The notes beneath the pieces were generated by a model that saw only the letters and a program-made list of their open reading frames with translations, did no database searches and had not been told where the DNA came from. From positions 1-59,628 of the forward strand of contig JADQBA010000050.1 in assembly GCA_016903675.1 (NCBI GenBank): a stretch of DNA of 59,628 bases, in the 5' to 3' direction. A program made the translations under genes and the position numbers. This document shows, one piece after another, positions 8,361-16,028 of the stretch (the stretch's first letter is position 1; each line of letters begins with the position of its first letter). The stretch is from Stigonema ocellatum SAG 48.90 = DSM 106950. Lineage in GTDB: Bacteria; Cyanobacteriota; Cyanobacteriia; Cyanobacteriales; Nostocaceae.

Positions 8361-9479
8361 GTGTACAACCATAATCGCCTGAAACCTATTAACTTATTCG
8401 AGTACGAAAAGCTAGCTACCGAGCATCTATCTCAAATGGCACTTGATTACTATAACAGTGGCGCTTGGGATGAGATGACGTTGCGAGACAATCGCGCTGC
8501 TTTTGAGCGAGTCAAACTTCGACCTCGGGTGCTAGTGGACGTGAGGGAACGAAACCTCACCACCAAGGTTTTAGGACAAAAGTTCCAACTACCTTTACTG
8601 ATTGCTCCCATGGCATTTCAATGTCTTGCCCATCCAGAGGGAGAAGTTGCTACGGCAATAGCAGCATCTAAGGCTGGTGTGGGTATGGTGTTGAGTACAT
8701 TGGCAACTAAAAGCATTGAAGAAGTGGCGATAGCGAACCGTAACACAAATTCTGCGACTCCTCAATGGTTTCAGCTTTATGTACACAAAGACCGGGGGCT
8801 AACCCGTGCCTTGGTAGAAAGGGCTTGGGCAGCAGGCTACAAAGCGCTATGTTTGACTGTGGATGCACCAGTTCTCGGTCGGAGGGAACGAGACAAGCGT
8901 AATGAGTTTACTTTACCACCTGGTTTAAAAGCGGCTAATATTGTAAATATCTCAGGATTAAATATTCCTGAGCAAGAGGGGGACTCAGGGCTGTTTACGT
9001 ATTTTGCCCAGCAGCTTGACCCTGGGGTTACTTGGCGGGATTTGGAATGGTTGCAATCTTTGTGTCCGTTACCTTTAGTAGTCAAAGGGATTTTACGAGG
9101 TGATGATGCCACAAGTGCAGTAGAGTGTGGAGCCTTGGCAATTGTTGTTTCTAATCACGGTGGTCGCCAACTAGATGGGGCGATCGCAACTCTTGACGCT
9201 TTAGCTGAAGTGGTAGAAGCTGTAGATGGTCGGGCAGAGGTGATTGTAGATGGAGGTATTCGTCGAGGCGTTGATATTCTTAAAGCTTTGGCCCTAGGAG
9301 CCAAAGCTGTACTTTTGGGACGTCCTGTGTTATGGGGATTAGCAGCAGGAGGAGAAGCAGGTGTGGCTCATGTCATTGAAATGTTACGAGATGAGCTAGA
9401 TGTGGCGATGGCATTGAGTGGTTGTGCGAGTCTGAATGATATTGACTCTAGCTTGGTCGTTTACAAAAACTATCGATGA
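8361..9479 (+). CDS. FMN-dependent 2-hydroxy-acid oxidase (L-lactate/glycolate oxidase type)
   Basis: A 372-aa alpha-hydroxy-acid oxidase with a TIM barrel that oxidises L-2-hydroxy acids to 2-oxo acids. Visible family marks: LIAPMAFQCLAHPEGE near residue 80, QWFQLYVHKDRG, LTVDAPVLGRRERDKRN, the catalytic SNHGGRQLDGA with its base His, VDGGIRRGVDILKALALGA and LLGRPVLWGL for FMN phosphate binding. Heterocystous cyanobacteria carry a homologue acting mainly as an L-lactate oxidase; the substrate here is not settled by sequence alone. Translation starts at GTG 8361. Probably controlled by the divergent LysR gene. Confidence 0.9.
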   Translation: MYNHNRLKPINLFEYEKLATEHLSQMALDYYNSGAWDEMTLRDNRAAFERVKLRPRVLVDVRERNLTTKVLGQKFQLPLLIAPMAFQCLAHPEGEVATAIAASKAGVGMVLSTLATKSIEEVAIANRNTNSATPQWFQLYVHKDRGLTRALVERAWAAGYKALCLTVDAPVLGRRERDKRNEFTLPPGLKAANIVNISGLNIPEQEGDSGLFTYFAQQLDPGVTWRDLEWLQSLCPLPLVVKGILRGDDATSAVECGALAIVVSNHGGRQLDGAIATLDALAEVVEAVDGRAEVIVDGGIRRGVDILKALALGAKAVLLGRPVLWGLAAGGEAGVAHVIEMLRDELDVAMALSGCASLNDIDSSLVVYKNYR

Positions 9480-9496
9480 AGACTTCAGGCTGGAAT

Positions 9497-9538
9497 TATA
9501 GCGGTTCTCAGTTGAATCCCATACACGAGGAGTGAGAT
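9497..9538. repeat. 42-bp dispersed repeat, copy 1
   Basis: Starts TATAGCGGTTCT and ends ACGAGGAGTGAGAT. A copy differing at one position lies at 21188-21229. Both sit just downstream of genes. Confidence 0.75.
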
Positions 9539-9556
9539 GGGTCCTCTCCCCCAACC

Positions 9557-10657
9557 CTATCCCCAGTCGCGCTTTTTGGGTTTTTGGGGGTTCTGAATCC
9601 CGACCATAGTTTTGCTCAGCTTGGTTTTTAGTGCTTCCGCTTTGTCAGCTTTGGAGACTTTGAGGAACTTTGGTGCTTTCGGAGTCGGATCTGATAATAG
9701 TTCAACAAAACCAAACAGATCCCGGTGCGGTAGAAACTTTGTTAGCACCTTCACAAATACTGGACGCCCTTGATCCTCTTTTTCTGCTTTGGGATTAAAC
9801 CGAAATGGTCGAACTGGTGCATCTTTCCAAATCAGGGGGATATGAGAAGCTTTCATAAATTTGACTTTCGTACTCGCTTCAGCCGCTTTGATATAGTTAA
9901 GCCGCTCTGGAGTAAAATTTCTAAAAACCGAGATACATGGTGTTTGACAGACTGGAATGAACTGCCACAAGCCGCAAAGTCGAAACTCGAAATCTTGTAA
10001 ATCTTTGGTAATACCACTTATATTCTTTCCAGAGTCAAAGCCTATTAACTGGAAACTTAGGTAGTGTGGCTGATCTCTTTTCGGGAAATGCATCACTCTG
10101 GGATAGACAATCAAGCGCTGATTAGAATTCCCCTTCGCTTCTATCTCTTTTTTGAGAGCATCGAAAGCACGACGATGGCTGGAGATATAATACAGTGGAT
10201 ATTGCTTACCACCGAGCGCTACAGTCGTCTTACCTTCATCGTTGAAGTTAACGTCTCCGGTAATAATGCCAACTGCTTGAAAGATAGCATCCTCTTGCGG
10301 CTGGGCTTGCTCTTCTCCCTCATTTGTCCCAGAAGCCACCTTAGTTAGTGGAGCATCTTCAATCTGTGATGCAGCTGGCAATTGTTCAGGCTCAGTCTGC
10401 GGTTCAACAGGTGCGACAGGGGGTGGTGTAACGGGCACTCGCTTCACAGGCTTTGGTAGAGTAATTTTCTGCTTAGCCGACTCGAGTGAAGGTGCGTCCG
10501 TTGGGTTCTTAGTAATATCTTTTTCTGTTACTGGCTCAGGCTCTTGGGGTGCGGGCGGCGATGGCGACTCTACCTGCTTCAATGGTTTGATGGAAAGCAA
10601 GGTTTGTTTGGGTGCCTCCAACTGTGGCTCTTTCTTGTTCTTAGATGTCTTTCCCAT
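9557..10657 (-). CDS. Proline-rich protein with two beta-rich modules, unknown function
   Basis: The product is about 366 aa from ATG 10657; a GTG at 10684 would add nine residues. Residues 1-125 are disordered Pro/Glu/Lys-rich linker (PSPPAPQEPEPVTEK, PVTPPPVAPVEPQ). Then come two modules that look like beta barrels of OB type: FQAVGIITGDVNFNDEG ... LIVYPRVMHFPKRDQPHY..., and FRLCGLWQFIPVCQTPCIS ... RPVFVKVLTKFLPHRDLFGFV. The tail is basic. The fold reading is my inference. No homologue is recognised by name. It follows the broken gene at 10750-11380 in the same orientation with a 92-bp gap and shares its Pro/Glu-rich style, so they may act together. Confidence 0.7.
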   Translation of the reverse strand: MGKTSKNKKEPQLEAPKQTLLSIKPLKQVESPSPPAPQEPEPVTEKDITKNPTDAPSLESAKQKITLPKPVKRVPVTPPPVAPVEPQTEPEQLPAASQIEDAPLTKVASGTNEGEEQAQPQEDAIFQAVGIITGDVNFNDEGKTTVALGGKQYPLYYISSHRRAFDALKKEIEAKGNSNQRLIVYPRVMHFPKRDQPHYLSFQLIGFDSGKNISGITKDLQDFEFRLCGLWQFIPVCQTPCISVFRNFTPERLNYIKAAEASTKVKFMKASHIPLIWKDAPVRPFRFNPKAEKEDQGRPVFVKVLTKFLPHRDLFGFVELLSDPTPKAPKFLKVSKADKAEALKTKLSKTMVGIQNPQKPKKRDWG

Positions 10658-10749
10658 GTTTTTTATTTCTATTTTAACAGTCACGGCGACATCCCAACAG
10701 TTTTATGAGCGCGAAACCAGGCCAGACGGCATCGCTCCCACATGAAGAG

Positions 10750-11380
10750 TTAATCTCCACCACCCATTTCAAAATTATCCAGTCTAATTTCTCGCAAAAT
10801 ATCTGATACTTTCCAACCGTGAGAATCAGTGCTGGCAAACCTCATCAAACCTGGTTCTGCCATATCTATTGGTTCTGGCTCTGGTTCTGTTAATTCTTCT
10901 TTCGAGCTAAGTTCTTGAGTTTGAGTCAAATTAGATTGTATCTCAGATTCACTTGGCTGTGGTTGAACTTTTGGAATTGGTTTTGAGATTTTGATGATAC
11001 TTTCTTTCACAAGAATGTTTCTCCTGTTTGTTTGCTTGACGAGAAGCGCATACCCCACAAAACCTCTTGACGATTCTGGCTCATGGTGTTTAACAATTAG
11101 GCTACTGTAGTCATAATGAAGACCAAAGTAGCAAAAACTCTCACCATTGTAAACATAAGCAGTCGTAAAAGCCAACAAGTGCCATCAGAATTAGTTTGGG
11201 GAAGTTGACCCAATTGTGCTGGATACTAACCCCACCACCAATACGGTTCAGTGTTTTGGATTTGTGCGTCCCCAAATCTTGCTCAACCAACCAGTCACCC
11301 AAAATAGCGGCGGATAGTATTTTTTCAGGGTAAATACTCTTTTGGACTTTGGAAAAAAGGAGAACAAGTGCCAAACCCAA
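10750..11380 (-). pseudogene. Membrane-anchored hypothetical gene split by a frameshift (or two overlapping genes)
   Basis: The upstream frame (11380-11141, TTG start) gives a hydrophobic N-terminal anchor (PILLLGLALVLLF), then EKILSAAILGDWLVEQDLG and IQHNWVNFPKLILMAL. The second frame (11178-10750, TTG start) continues with LLAFTTAYVYNGESFCYFGL and a P/E-rich tail (EELTEPEPEPIDMAEPGL), ending LREIRLDNFEMGGGD. They overlap by 38 bp with a +1 phase difference and neither has a good ATG or ribosome binding site, so one ancestral protein of about 210 aa with a frameshift at 11141-11178 is the simplest reading. A programmed shift is not excluded. Function unknown. Confidence 0.55.
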
Positions 11381-11704
11381 AAGTAAAATCGGAACTTTAC
11401 TTTGAAATTTAGCACCTCACGACAGACTCTCTAGCATTATGCCGACGGCTTTTTTCCCTCGGAATAATACTAAAGAGAGTATAATACTCCGTAACAGCCA
11501 CTAGTTTAATTTGGGATGAGAATTTCCTGAGAAAATTATCATAAATTTTTTAACGCTGTTTTTTTGGCTTCTAGACTATTTTTTCGGCCAAAAATCCAAT
11601 AATGTCTTGATGTTCGTCTGTTCCCAATACCCTTGGTGTTAAGATAATTTACCTTGTAGAGACGCGATTAATCGCGTCTCTACGCTCGCCGAGCACCCTT
11701 AACA
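11381..11704. other. Intergenic stretch with a 28-bp palindrome
   Basis: No gene. 11656-11683 is a perfect palindrome, GTAGAGACGCGATT/AATCGCGTCTCTAC, a common cyanobacterial dispersed hairpin. Just beyond the aminotransferase stop, it may also act as its terminator. Confidence 0.6.
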
Positions 11705-12568
11705 TCAAGCGTATTGCGTCTGTTCCTGCATCAAGTCTAATAGCCCTTGCCATAAAGTGCGGGTCATTGGACCTGGGCACTTGGGCAGAGAATAGTCATC
11801 AATCTGAGCCACTGGCATTAATAGACGGACAGACGAACTGAGGAAGGCTTCTTCAGCCGACCAAATAGCTTCTGCTCTCAGGCTGATTTCTTCATGGGGA
11901 ATCCCCAATTGACGCAGCAGCTTTAGCAGAAAGTAGCGAGTAATACCATGGAGAATACCAGCTTCAACCGCAGGAGTACGCACTACCCCTTGACTGATTA
12001 GCCAAAGATTACTTGTGGTAGCCTCTGTGAGTTCACCCTGAGAGTTGAGCATGAGGGCATCATCGGCTCCATTTTGGCGAGCCTCTAACAGTGCTAATAT
12101 ATTGTTGAGATAGTTACCAGTTTTAGCTGCTGGGTTCAAGGCTAGCTGCGCGACTCTCTGGCGCGGCACCACTCTCAAGCGAATCCCCTGCTGTGGCAAG
12201 ATTCTTTCTGGGCTGATAGGTCTAACGATGATCACTAGATGAGGCTGAAGGTCTGGACTAGGCATTAAGCCGATTTCCTCTTGCGCTCCCCGCGTCACAA
12301 CGATGCGGATATAAGACTCGGAATTGCCAGCTTGCTGCAAAGTTCTCTCAATCTCAGTCTGAATATGTGCATCGTCCCAGGGAATATCTAGGTAGAGGTA
12401 GGCAGCAGATTGCCGCAGGCGATCAAGGTGTTCCTGCAAGCCAAAAGGTTTACCACCAAAGGTTCGTACGACTTCATAAATACTATCACCGTACAGAAAG
12501 CTACGGTCTAAAACAGACACCGAAGCCGTTGGGGCGATGACTCCGTCTAAATTGACTAGCTGACCCAT
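11705..12568 (-). CDS. Class IV PLP aminotransferase (IlvE / D-amino-acid transaminase / PabC family)
   Basis: 287 aa, full family length. RSFLYGDSIYEVVRTFGG near residue 22-39 is the class IV N-terminal substrate loop. AAKTGNYLNN near 150 supplies the PLP lysine. GELTEATTSNLWLI near 180-193 carries the conserved Glu that contacts the pyridine nitrogen, and AVEAGILHGITR follows. The family includes branched-chain aminotransferase, D-alanine aminotransferase and aminodeoxychorismate lyase; I cannot separate them by eye, so no symbol is given. ATG 12568. Stand-alone; the palindrome at 11656-11683 lies after its stop. Confidence 0.85.
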   Translation of the reverse strand: MGQLVNLDGVIAPTASVSVLDRSFLYGDSIYEVVRTFGGKPFGLQEHLDRLRQSAAYLYLDIPWDDAHIQTEIERTLQQAGNSESYIRIVVTRGAQEEIGLMPSPDLQPHLVIIVRPISPERILPQQGIRLRVVPRQRVAQLALNPAAKTGNYLNNILALLEARQNGADDALMLNSQGELTEATTSNLWLISQGVVRTPAVEAGILHGITRYFLLKLLRQLGIPHEEISLRAEAIWSAEEAFLSSSVRLLMPVAQIDDYSLPKCPGPMTRTLWQGLLDLMQEQTQYA

Positions 12569-12724
12569 AATAAGCGTGTTGAAACTTTGTGAAATATAAA
12601 TATATCAGTGTTCTTTAAGCGAATTAGATAAAGCGTCTAAGCAATCTATGTTGAAAATTAATAAATGATTAAACTACCTCATGAACCAATTGTAATGCAT
12701 TCGCTTTGCCATTCTCTCCATATT

Positions 12725-12791
12725 GCATTGCTTTTTGCTGCAAAGCTAGATACAGCACTATAATCAAGATAAGATAAGGTAATGCAATGCA
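12725..12791. promoter_or_regulatory. Candidate operator: GCATTGC / GCAATGC motifs before the RHH gene
   Basis: GCATTGC at 12725-12731 and its inverse GCAATGC at 12784-12790 bracket the start of the RHH gene; the second overlaps the codons just after ATG 12782. The same pair recurs as a tight inverted repeat at 13181-13203 after the gene. RHH proteins usually bind such short inverted or direct repeats and repress themselves, so autoregulation is a plausible inference. Confidence 0.4.
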
Positions 12792-13063
12792 AAATGTATA
12801 TGAAATTAACTGAGCAAATGACTTTTCGCACGAGCAAGGAAATTCTTGGAGAAGTCAAGAAAATCGCGGATAACTCTGGGAAGACATCATCTCAAGTGAT
12901 CAACGAATTGCTTTTTAAGGTTCTCGGGCTAGATCCCAAGGACAAAGAGCAAGGCGATAAGATTGAAGAAATTCGCCAAGAGATGAGACTCGAAATCAGG
13001 CAAGCGGTGGCGGAACTCGAGCAGAGATTCTCTCAAGTGCAAGAGGAAGCATTAAAAAAATAA
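12782..13063 (+). CDS. Ribbon-helix-helix DNA-binding protein; -1 frame extension to 13164
   Basis: The 0-frame product has 93 aa. Residues about 10-50 fit an RHH fold: strand QMTFRTS, helix KEILGEVKKIADNSG, turn KTSSQ, helix VINELLFKVLGL. From 56 onward it is charged coiled coil (DKIEEIRQEMRLEIRQAV..., ELEQRFSQVQEEALKK). The 0 frame ends at TAA 13061-13063 directly after an A7 run. The -1 frame stays open to TAA 13162-13164 and adds 34 residues that continue the coiled coil (SLREENQSLRQQRDRILRML, then KEDPPPSNDKAG). So two products, 93 and about 127 aa, are likely. AAGATAAGG precedes ATG 12782; Met7 is an alternative start. Plasmid- or element-type regulator; target unknown. Confidence 0.75.
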   Translation: MQCKMYMKLTEQMTFRTSKEILGEVKKIADNSGKTSSQVINELLFKVLGLDPKDKEQGDKIEEIRQEMRLEIRQAVAELEQRFSQVQEEALKK

Positions 13064-13096
13064 AAAGCCTGAGAGAGGAAAATCAATCTCTCAGGC
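13054..13096 (+). promoter_or_regulatory. Predicted -1 ribosomal frameshift signal
   Basis: Slippery heptamer A_AAA_AAA at 13054-13060, in the correct phase (TTA AAA AAA TAA), with the 0-frame stop next. The spacer is 6 nt (13061-13066). A perfect 10-bp stem follows, GCCTGAGAGA (13067-13076) with TCTCTCAGGC (13087-13096) and a 10-nt loop. The stem lies inside the -1 reading frame. Slippage during transcription on A7 would have the same outcome. Confidence 0.72.
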
Positions 13097-13132
13097 AACA
13101 ACGCGATCGCATTCTCAGAATGCTTAAGGAAG

Positions 13133-13169
13133 ACCCGCCTCCGTCCAACGACAAGGCGGGTTAATTTTT
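13133..13169 (+). terminator. Rho-independent terminator over the -1 frame stop
   Basis: ACCCGCC (13133-13139) pairs with GGCGGGT (13155-13161), followed by TAATTTTT. The distal stem arm runs into the TAA that ends the -1 frame, so the transcript includes the whole extended reading frame. This supports the extension being part of the gene. Confidence 0.75.
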
Positions 13170-13180
13170 CTGCGGAAAAA

Positions 13181-13203
13181 GCATTGCATTTATTTTGCAA
13201 TGC
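13181..13203. promoter_or_regulatory. 8-bp inverted repeat GCATTGCA-N7-TGCAATGC
   Basis: GCATTGCA (13181-13188) and TGCAATGC (13196-13203) form a perfect inverted repeat matching the motifs in front of the RHH gene, and lie upstream of the small gene at 13310. Likely a second binding site of the RHH protein. Confidence 0.45.
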
Positions 13204-13309
13204 ATGTTAAGCTGATTAGCAGTTGTTGCAGCGTAGAGAGCAATACCCTTTGGGTATTGTTTCTTTCGGGCACTACCTGATCGCGAGCACGAGGATTGAA
13301 ATACATGAC

Positions 13310-13462
13310 ATGAAATCACTTGCTTCCTCTGGGGATGCTGATTTTGGCATTAGCTGGAAGGAACTTCAGCAGAAATTTCTTTCTTTGAATGGCGGCAAAC
13401 CTGGCTTCTATTGCTACGGCCATGGAGAAGCCAAGTACTTCAAGAGTGCGGATCTAGCTTAG
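13310..13462 (+). CDS. Small protein, 50 aa, unknown function
   Basis: From ATG 13310 the product reads MKSLASSGDADFGISWKELQ and ends HGEAKYFKSADLA; an in-frame TTG at 13223 would add 29 residues. The ISWKELQQKFLSLNGGKPGFYCYGHGEAKYF segment looks like a compact domain, not noise. It lies downstream of the RHH gene and its putative operator, and its stop overlaps the stop of the MBL gene on the other strand by 4 bp. No family recognised. Confidence 0.45.
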   Translation: MKSLASSGDADFGISWKELQQKFLSLNGGKPGFYCYGHGEAKYFKSADLA

Positions 13463-14226
13463 CGCGAGCTTAGGTCCAATTCAAAACGTTCTCCAGGTGC
13501 AGGCTCAACGACTTGAGTTGTCTGATGATTTTTTGCTAACAAGGCACGAAACTCGTCAATAGTACCCTGAGTGCCCAGAAGAGAAGTCAGTAAACCCTCA
13601 AATACGACATTCCCCCCAGCCGCAGTAGATATAATCACTTCGGGTTGTAGCCATTCAACAACCAGGAGGGCGCTCTTTCTACCTTTAATAATTGGTCCTA
13701 GTAGGGGAATTTCTATATCGATGATACTCGTAATAACCACATTTATAGGAGCAACCTCTTTCAATGAGGGGGAGTGGTATCCATGAGGCTCATAGTAGAG
13801 CGTGATGCCACTAGTCAATTCTGTCAACAAATAGCCATTTTCTACTAACATCAGACCAGTTGGTGAACCCGGTGTCGCCTGGATTTTCAACTTTGAGGCA
13901 TGGATGAAAGTTTCTCCATGGGCTAATGCTGTTACATTGTGATAACCCAACCCTTGGACGACCTTAGCAGCATTAGGTGATGCCACAACAGGAATACTGC
14001 GGTCAAGTTGTTCTAGAGTTGGTCGGTGAGCATGGTCTTCTAAACCCTGAGACAGCAGTATCAGGTCGATATTTTCTGGAATTGGATGAGGAGTTGGGCG
14101 ATCGCCCTTAAAGAACCAAGGAAGGTTGCCGAACACCAGTGATCCAACCAACCAGGGATCAAGCAGAATCCGCTGATCCCCCATTTCAATCAACCAAGAG
14201 TTGCTGTCTAGCCAGGTGAGATGCAT
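13459..14226 (-). CDS. MBL-fold metallo-hydrolase with altered metal motif
   Basis: 255 aa from ATG 14226 (MHLTWLDSNSWLIEMG); upstream in-frame codons to 14304 lack a family-like sequence. The beta-lactamase fold is shown by SWLIEMGDQRILLDPWLVG and LLLVEW/NVVITS-type strands. Where metal-binding members carry HxHxDH, this protein has SQGLEDHAH (near residue 60), keeping Asp-His and a later His but lacking the first two His. YYEPHGYHSP further on may supply ligands. It is related to the UlaG-like branch found in cyanobacteria and plants. The substrate is unknown and the metal site is probably reduced or different. Confidence 0.8.
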   Translation of the reverse strand: MHLTWLDSNSWLIEMGDQRILLDPWLVGSLVFGNLPWFFKGDRPTPHPIPENIDLILLSQGLEDHAHRPTLEQLDRSIPVVASPNAAKVVQGLGYHNVTALAHGETFIHASKLKIQATPGSPTGLMLVENGYLLTELTSGITLYYEPHGYHSPSLKEVAPINVVITSIIDIEIPLLGPIIKGRKSALLVVEWLQPEVIISTAAGGNVVFEGLLTSLLGTQGTIDEFRALLAKNHQTTQVVEPAPGERFELDLSSR

Positions 14227-14876
14227 CGTCCTTCCAGTAGAGCTTTCGGCTCTATTGTAACGATTTTTTGCACTTTGCCCTGTGGGTTTGGTATAACTTT
14301 CCAAGTCAAGCTGGACTGACTTGAAAATCGGGAGTGGGGATAATACGGTACCTCTGCTTCTGGGAACCGTATTGGGGATACTCCCATTGGTCTATAACCC
14401 AAGGTGGAGTGCTTCACGTTGCCAAGGTTGGCTTATATGAGCAAAAGATTACAAAAGAGTTGATTTTTTGCTTGTACCCGTGTGATACTATATATGAAAT
14501 GTACAGCAAATAACACAAAATAGTGTATTTTGTAATTTGAACAAGAAAATTATGAGGATATTTTAAGTAATAAAGAGTACTGAGTTGGGAGATTGTAATT
14601 GTATATGTGAACTGTTTTGAGGTGACTAATGCACAAGTTTCTCCTCATGGCTAGCAAGCTTATGAGCCATTTTTATAGCAGAAATGTCTAATGTCGGAGA
14701 AGTACATCCCAGAAATCCTCTGCTGATGATTGCCATCGAGAGTAGTCAACAATCTGGGCTTGAGCCATTTTAAATTAATTTAAATCAATTTGACAATCCG
14801 GGCAATTCTGGTGACAGGTATTGTACAATCTTTTATACGATTTTAGATTATTCAACAAAACATTAATTAAACTTAA
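14227..14876. promoter_or_regulatory. Upstream region of the pst operon
   Basis: 650 bp without genes. At about 14769-14793 TTTAAATTAA, TTTAAATCAA and TTTGACAATC follow each other as 10-bp direct repeats, and CATTAATTAAACTTAAATG abuts the pstS start. These could be PhoB/SphR-type repeats but do not match the CTTAACCT consensus well. The rest is AT-rich and featureless. Confidence 0.3.
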
Positions 14877-15884
14877 ATGACAATGCTGTCTCATAGCCGA
14901 TTAAATGGTCGATTTTTACCAGCTTTACTGATGCTTCTGACCTTCAGTATGAGTGCCTGTGGCGGTGCCGACCAGAAGAAGAAGCAGATCAGTATTGATG
15001 GTGGAACTGTAGGTTATCCTCTGCACCAAGCAGTTGCTGAAGAATATAAAAAGGTGCAACCTGATGCCCAGATTAGTGTTGCTTTCAGTGGAACTGGAGG
15101 CGGCATGAGTAAGTTTTGCTCAGGTCAAATTGATATTGCTGGTGCTTCTCGCGCTATCAAAAAAGAGGAAATTGAGACTTGTAAAAAGAAGGGAATTGAT
15201 TTTGTAGAGTTGCCAGTTGCTCTCGACGGTATAGCTGTCATTACCAACAAAAAAAATGATTTTGTGACATGCTTGTCTATTGCAGAGCTTAACAAAATTT
15301 GGAGTCCGAAATCAAATAACAAAGTCAAAAACTGGAATCAAGTCAATGGGAAATTTCCTGATCAGCAACTGACGCTTTATGCGCCATCTTCTGATACAGG
15401 AACGTTTGACTATTTCACCCAAGCTGTCAATAAAAAATCCAAAGCTAGTCGTACAGATTACACTTCCACTCAAAATCAAAACGTTCTTGTTCAAGGGATT
15501 GCAGGTGATAAAAGTGCCCTAGGGTATGTGGGTATTTCTTACTATTTGGCGCAGAAAGATAAGCTACATCTGATTGCCGTGGAAACTCCGAAAGGAAATT
15601 GTGAAACACCAGATCCTCCGTCCAAAATTGCTACAAATACCTATGTACCTTTGTCTCGTCCTCTCTTTATATATGTCAGCAAGCCATCCTTAGACAGTAA
15701 GCCTGTGGTGAGGGAGTTTGTTAATTTCTATCTAGACAATTCTAAGAAATGGGTCGAACAATCGGGCTATGTTGAACTAACCGATGAGGCTTATTCCAAG
15801 GTAAAACAAATATTTACTTCTAACAAAATGGGTTCCCAGTTCAAAGACGCAAAGCCTGGTCAGCCAATCACAAAGTATCTTTAG
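14877..15884 (+). CDS. pstS: Phosphate-binding lipoprotein PstS (SphX type)
   Basis: Periplasmic phosphate receptor of the Pst ABC transporter. The signal peptide is residues 1-27, with lipobox FSMSAC and lipidated Cys28. Mature motifs: IDGGTVGYPLHQAVAEEYKK, FSGTGGGMSKFCSGQIDIAGASR (phosphate loop), YAPSSDTGTFDYFTQ and SALGYVGISYY. At 335 aa with the CSGQIDI/ETCKKKGIDF pattern it resembles cyanobacterial SphX. It is followed by pstC, pstA and pstB in the same direction, though an 8x heptamer repeat separates it from pstC. Phosphate-starvation control is expected from the family. Confidence 0.93.
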   Translation: MTMLSHSRLNGRFLPALLMLLTFSMSACGGADQKKKQISIDGGTVGYPLHQAVAEEYKKVQPDAQISVAFSGTGGGMSKFCSGQIDIAGASRAIKKEEIETCKKKGIDFVELPVALDGIAVITNKKNDFVTCLSIAELNKIWSPKSNNKVKNWNQVNGKFPDQQLTLYAPSSDTGTFDYFTQAVNKKSKASRTDYTSTQNQNVLVQGIAGDKSALGYVGISYYLAQKDKLHLIAVETPKGNCETPDPPSKIATNTYVPLSRPLFIYVSKPSLDSKPVVREFVNFYLDNSKKWVEQSGYVELTDEAYSKVKQIFTSNKMGSQFKDAKPGQPITKYL

Positions 15885-15891
15885 GGAAAAA

Positions 15892-15947
15892 GGGGAATGG
15901 GGAATGGGGAATGGGGAATGGGGAATGGGGAATGGGGAATGGGGAAT
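15892..15947. repeat. Heptamer tandem repeat (GGGGAAT)8
   Basis: Exactly eight GGGGAAT copies between pstS and pstC, followed by CTAATCC-type reverse-strand copies to about 16000. Typical short tandemly repeated sequence of heterocystous cyanobacteria. Transcribed, it could fold G-rich against C-rich and modulate pstCAB expression. Confidence 0.9.
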
Positions 15948-16028
15948 AGTTTTCCATTCCTAATCCCTAATCCCTAATCACCAATACCCAATCCCTAATC
16001 ACAATTAGCAATGTAAAATATTTAAGGT

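Noticed and set aside
10064..10348. 94-codon plus-strand frame opposite the proline-rich gene
   Set aside because: Antisense to a longer frame with coherent domain structure; no supporting signals.
13280..13305. ATTGAAATAC-type sequence resembling the 3' end of a cyanobacterial CRISPR repeat
   Set aside because: Single occurrence, no repetition.
15892..15947. Could the heptamer arrays be CRISPR?
   Set aside because: Units are 7 bp, contiguous, with no spacers. No cas genes or 28-37-bp repeats with unique spacers anywhere in the window.
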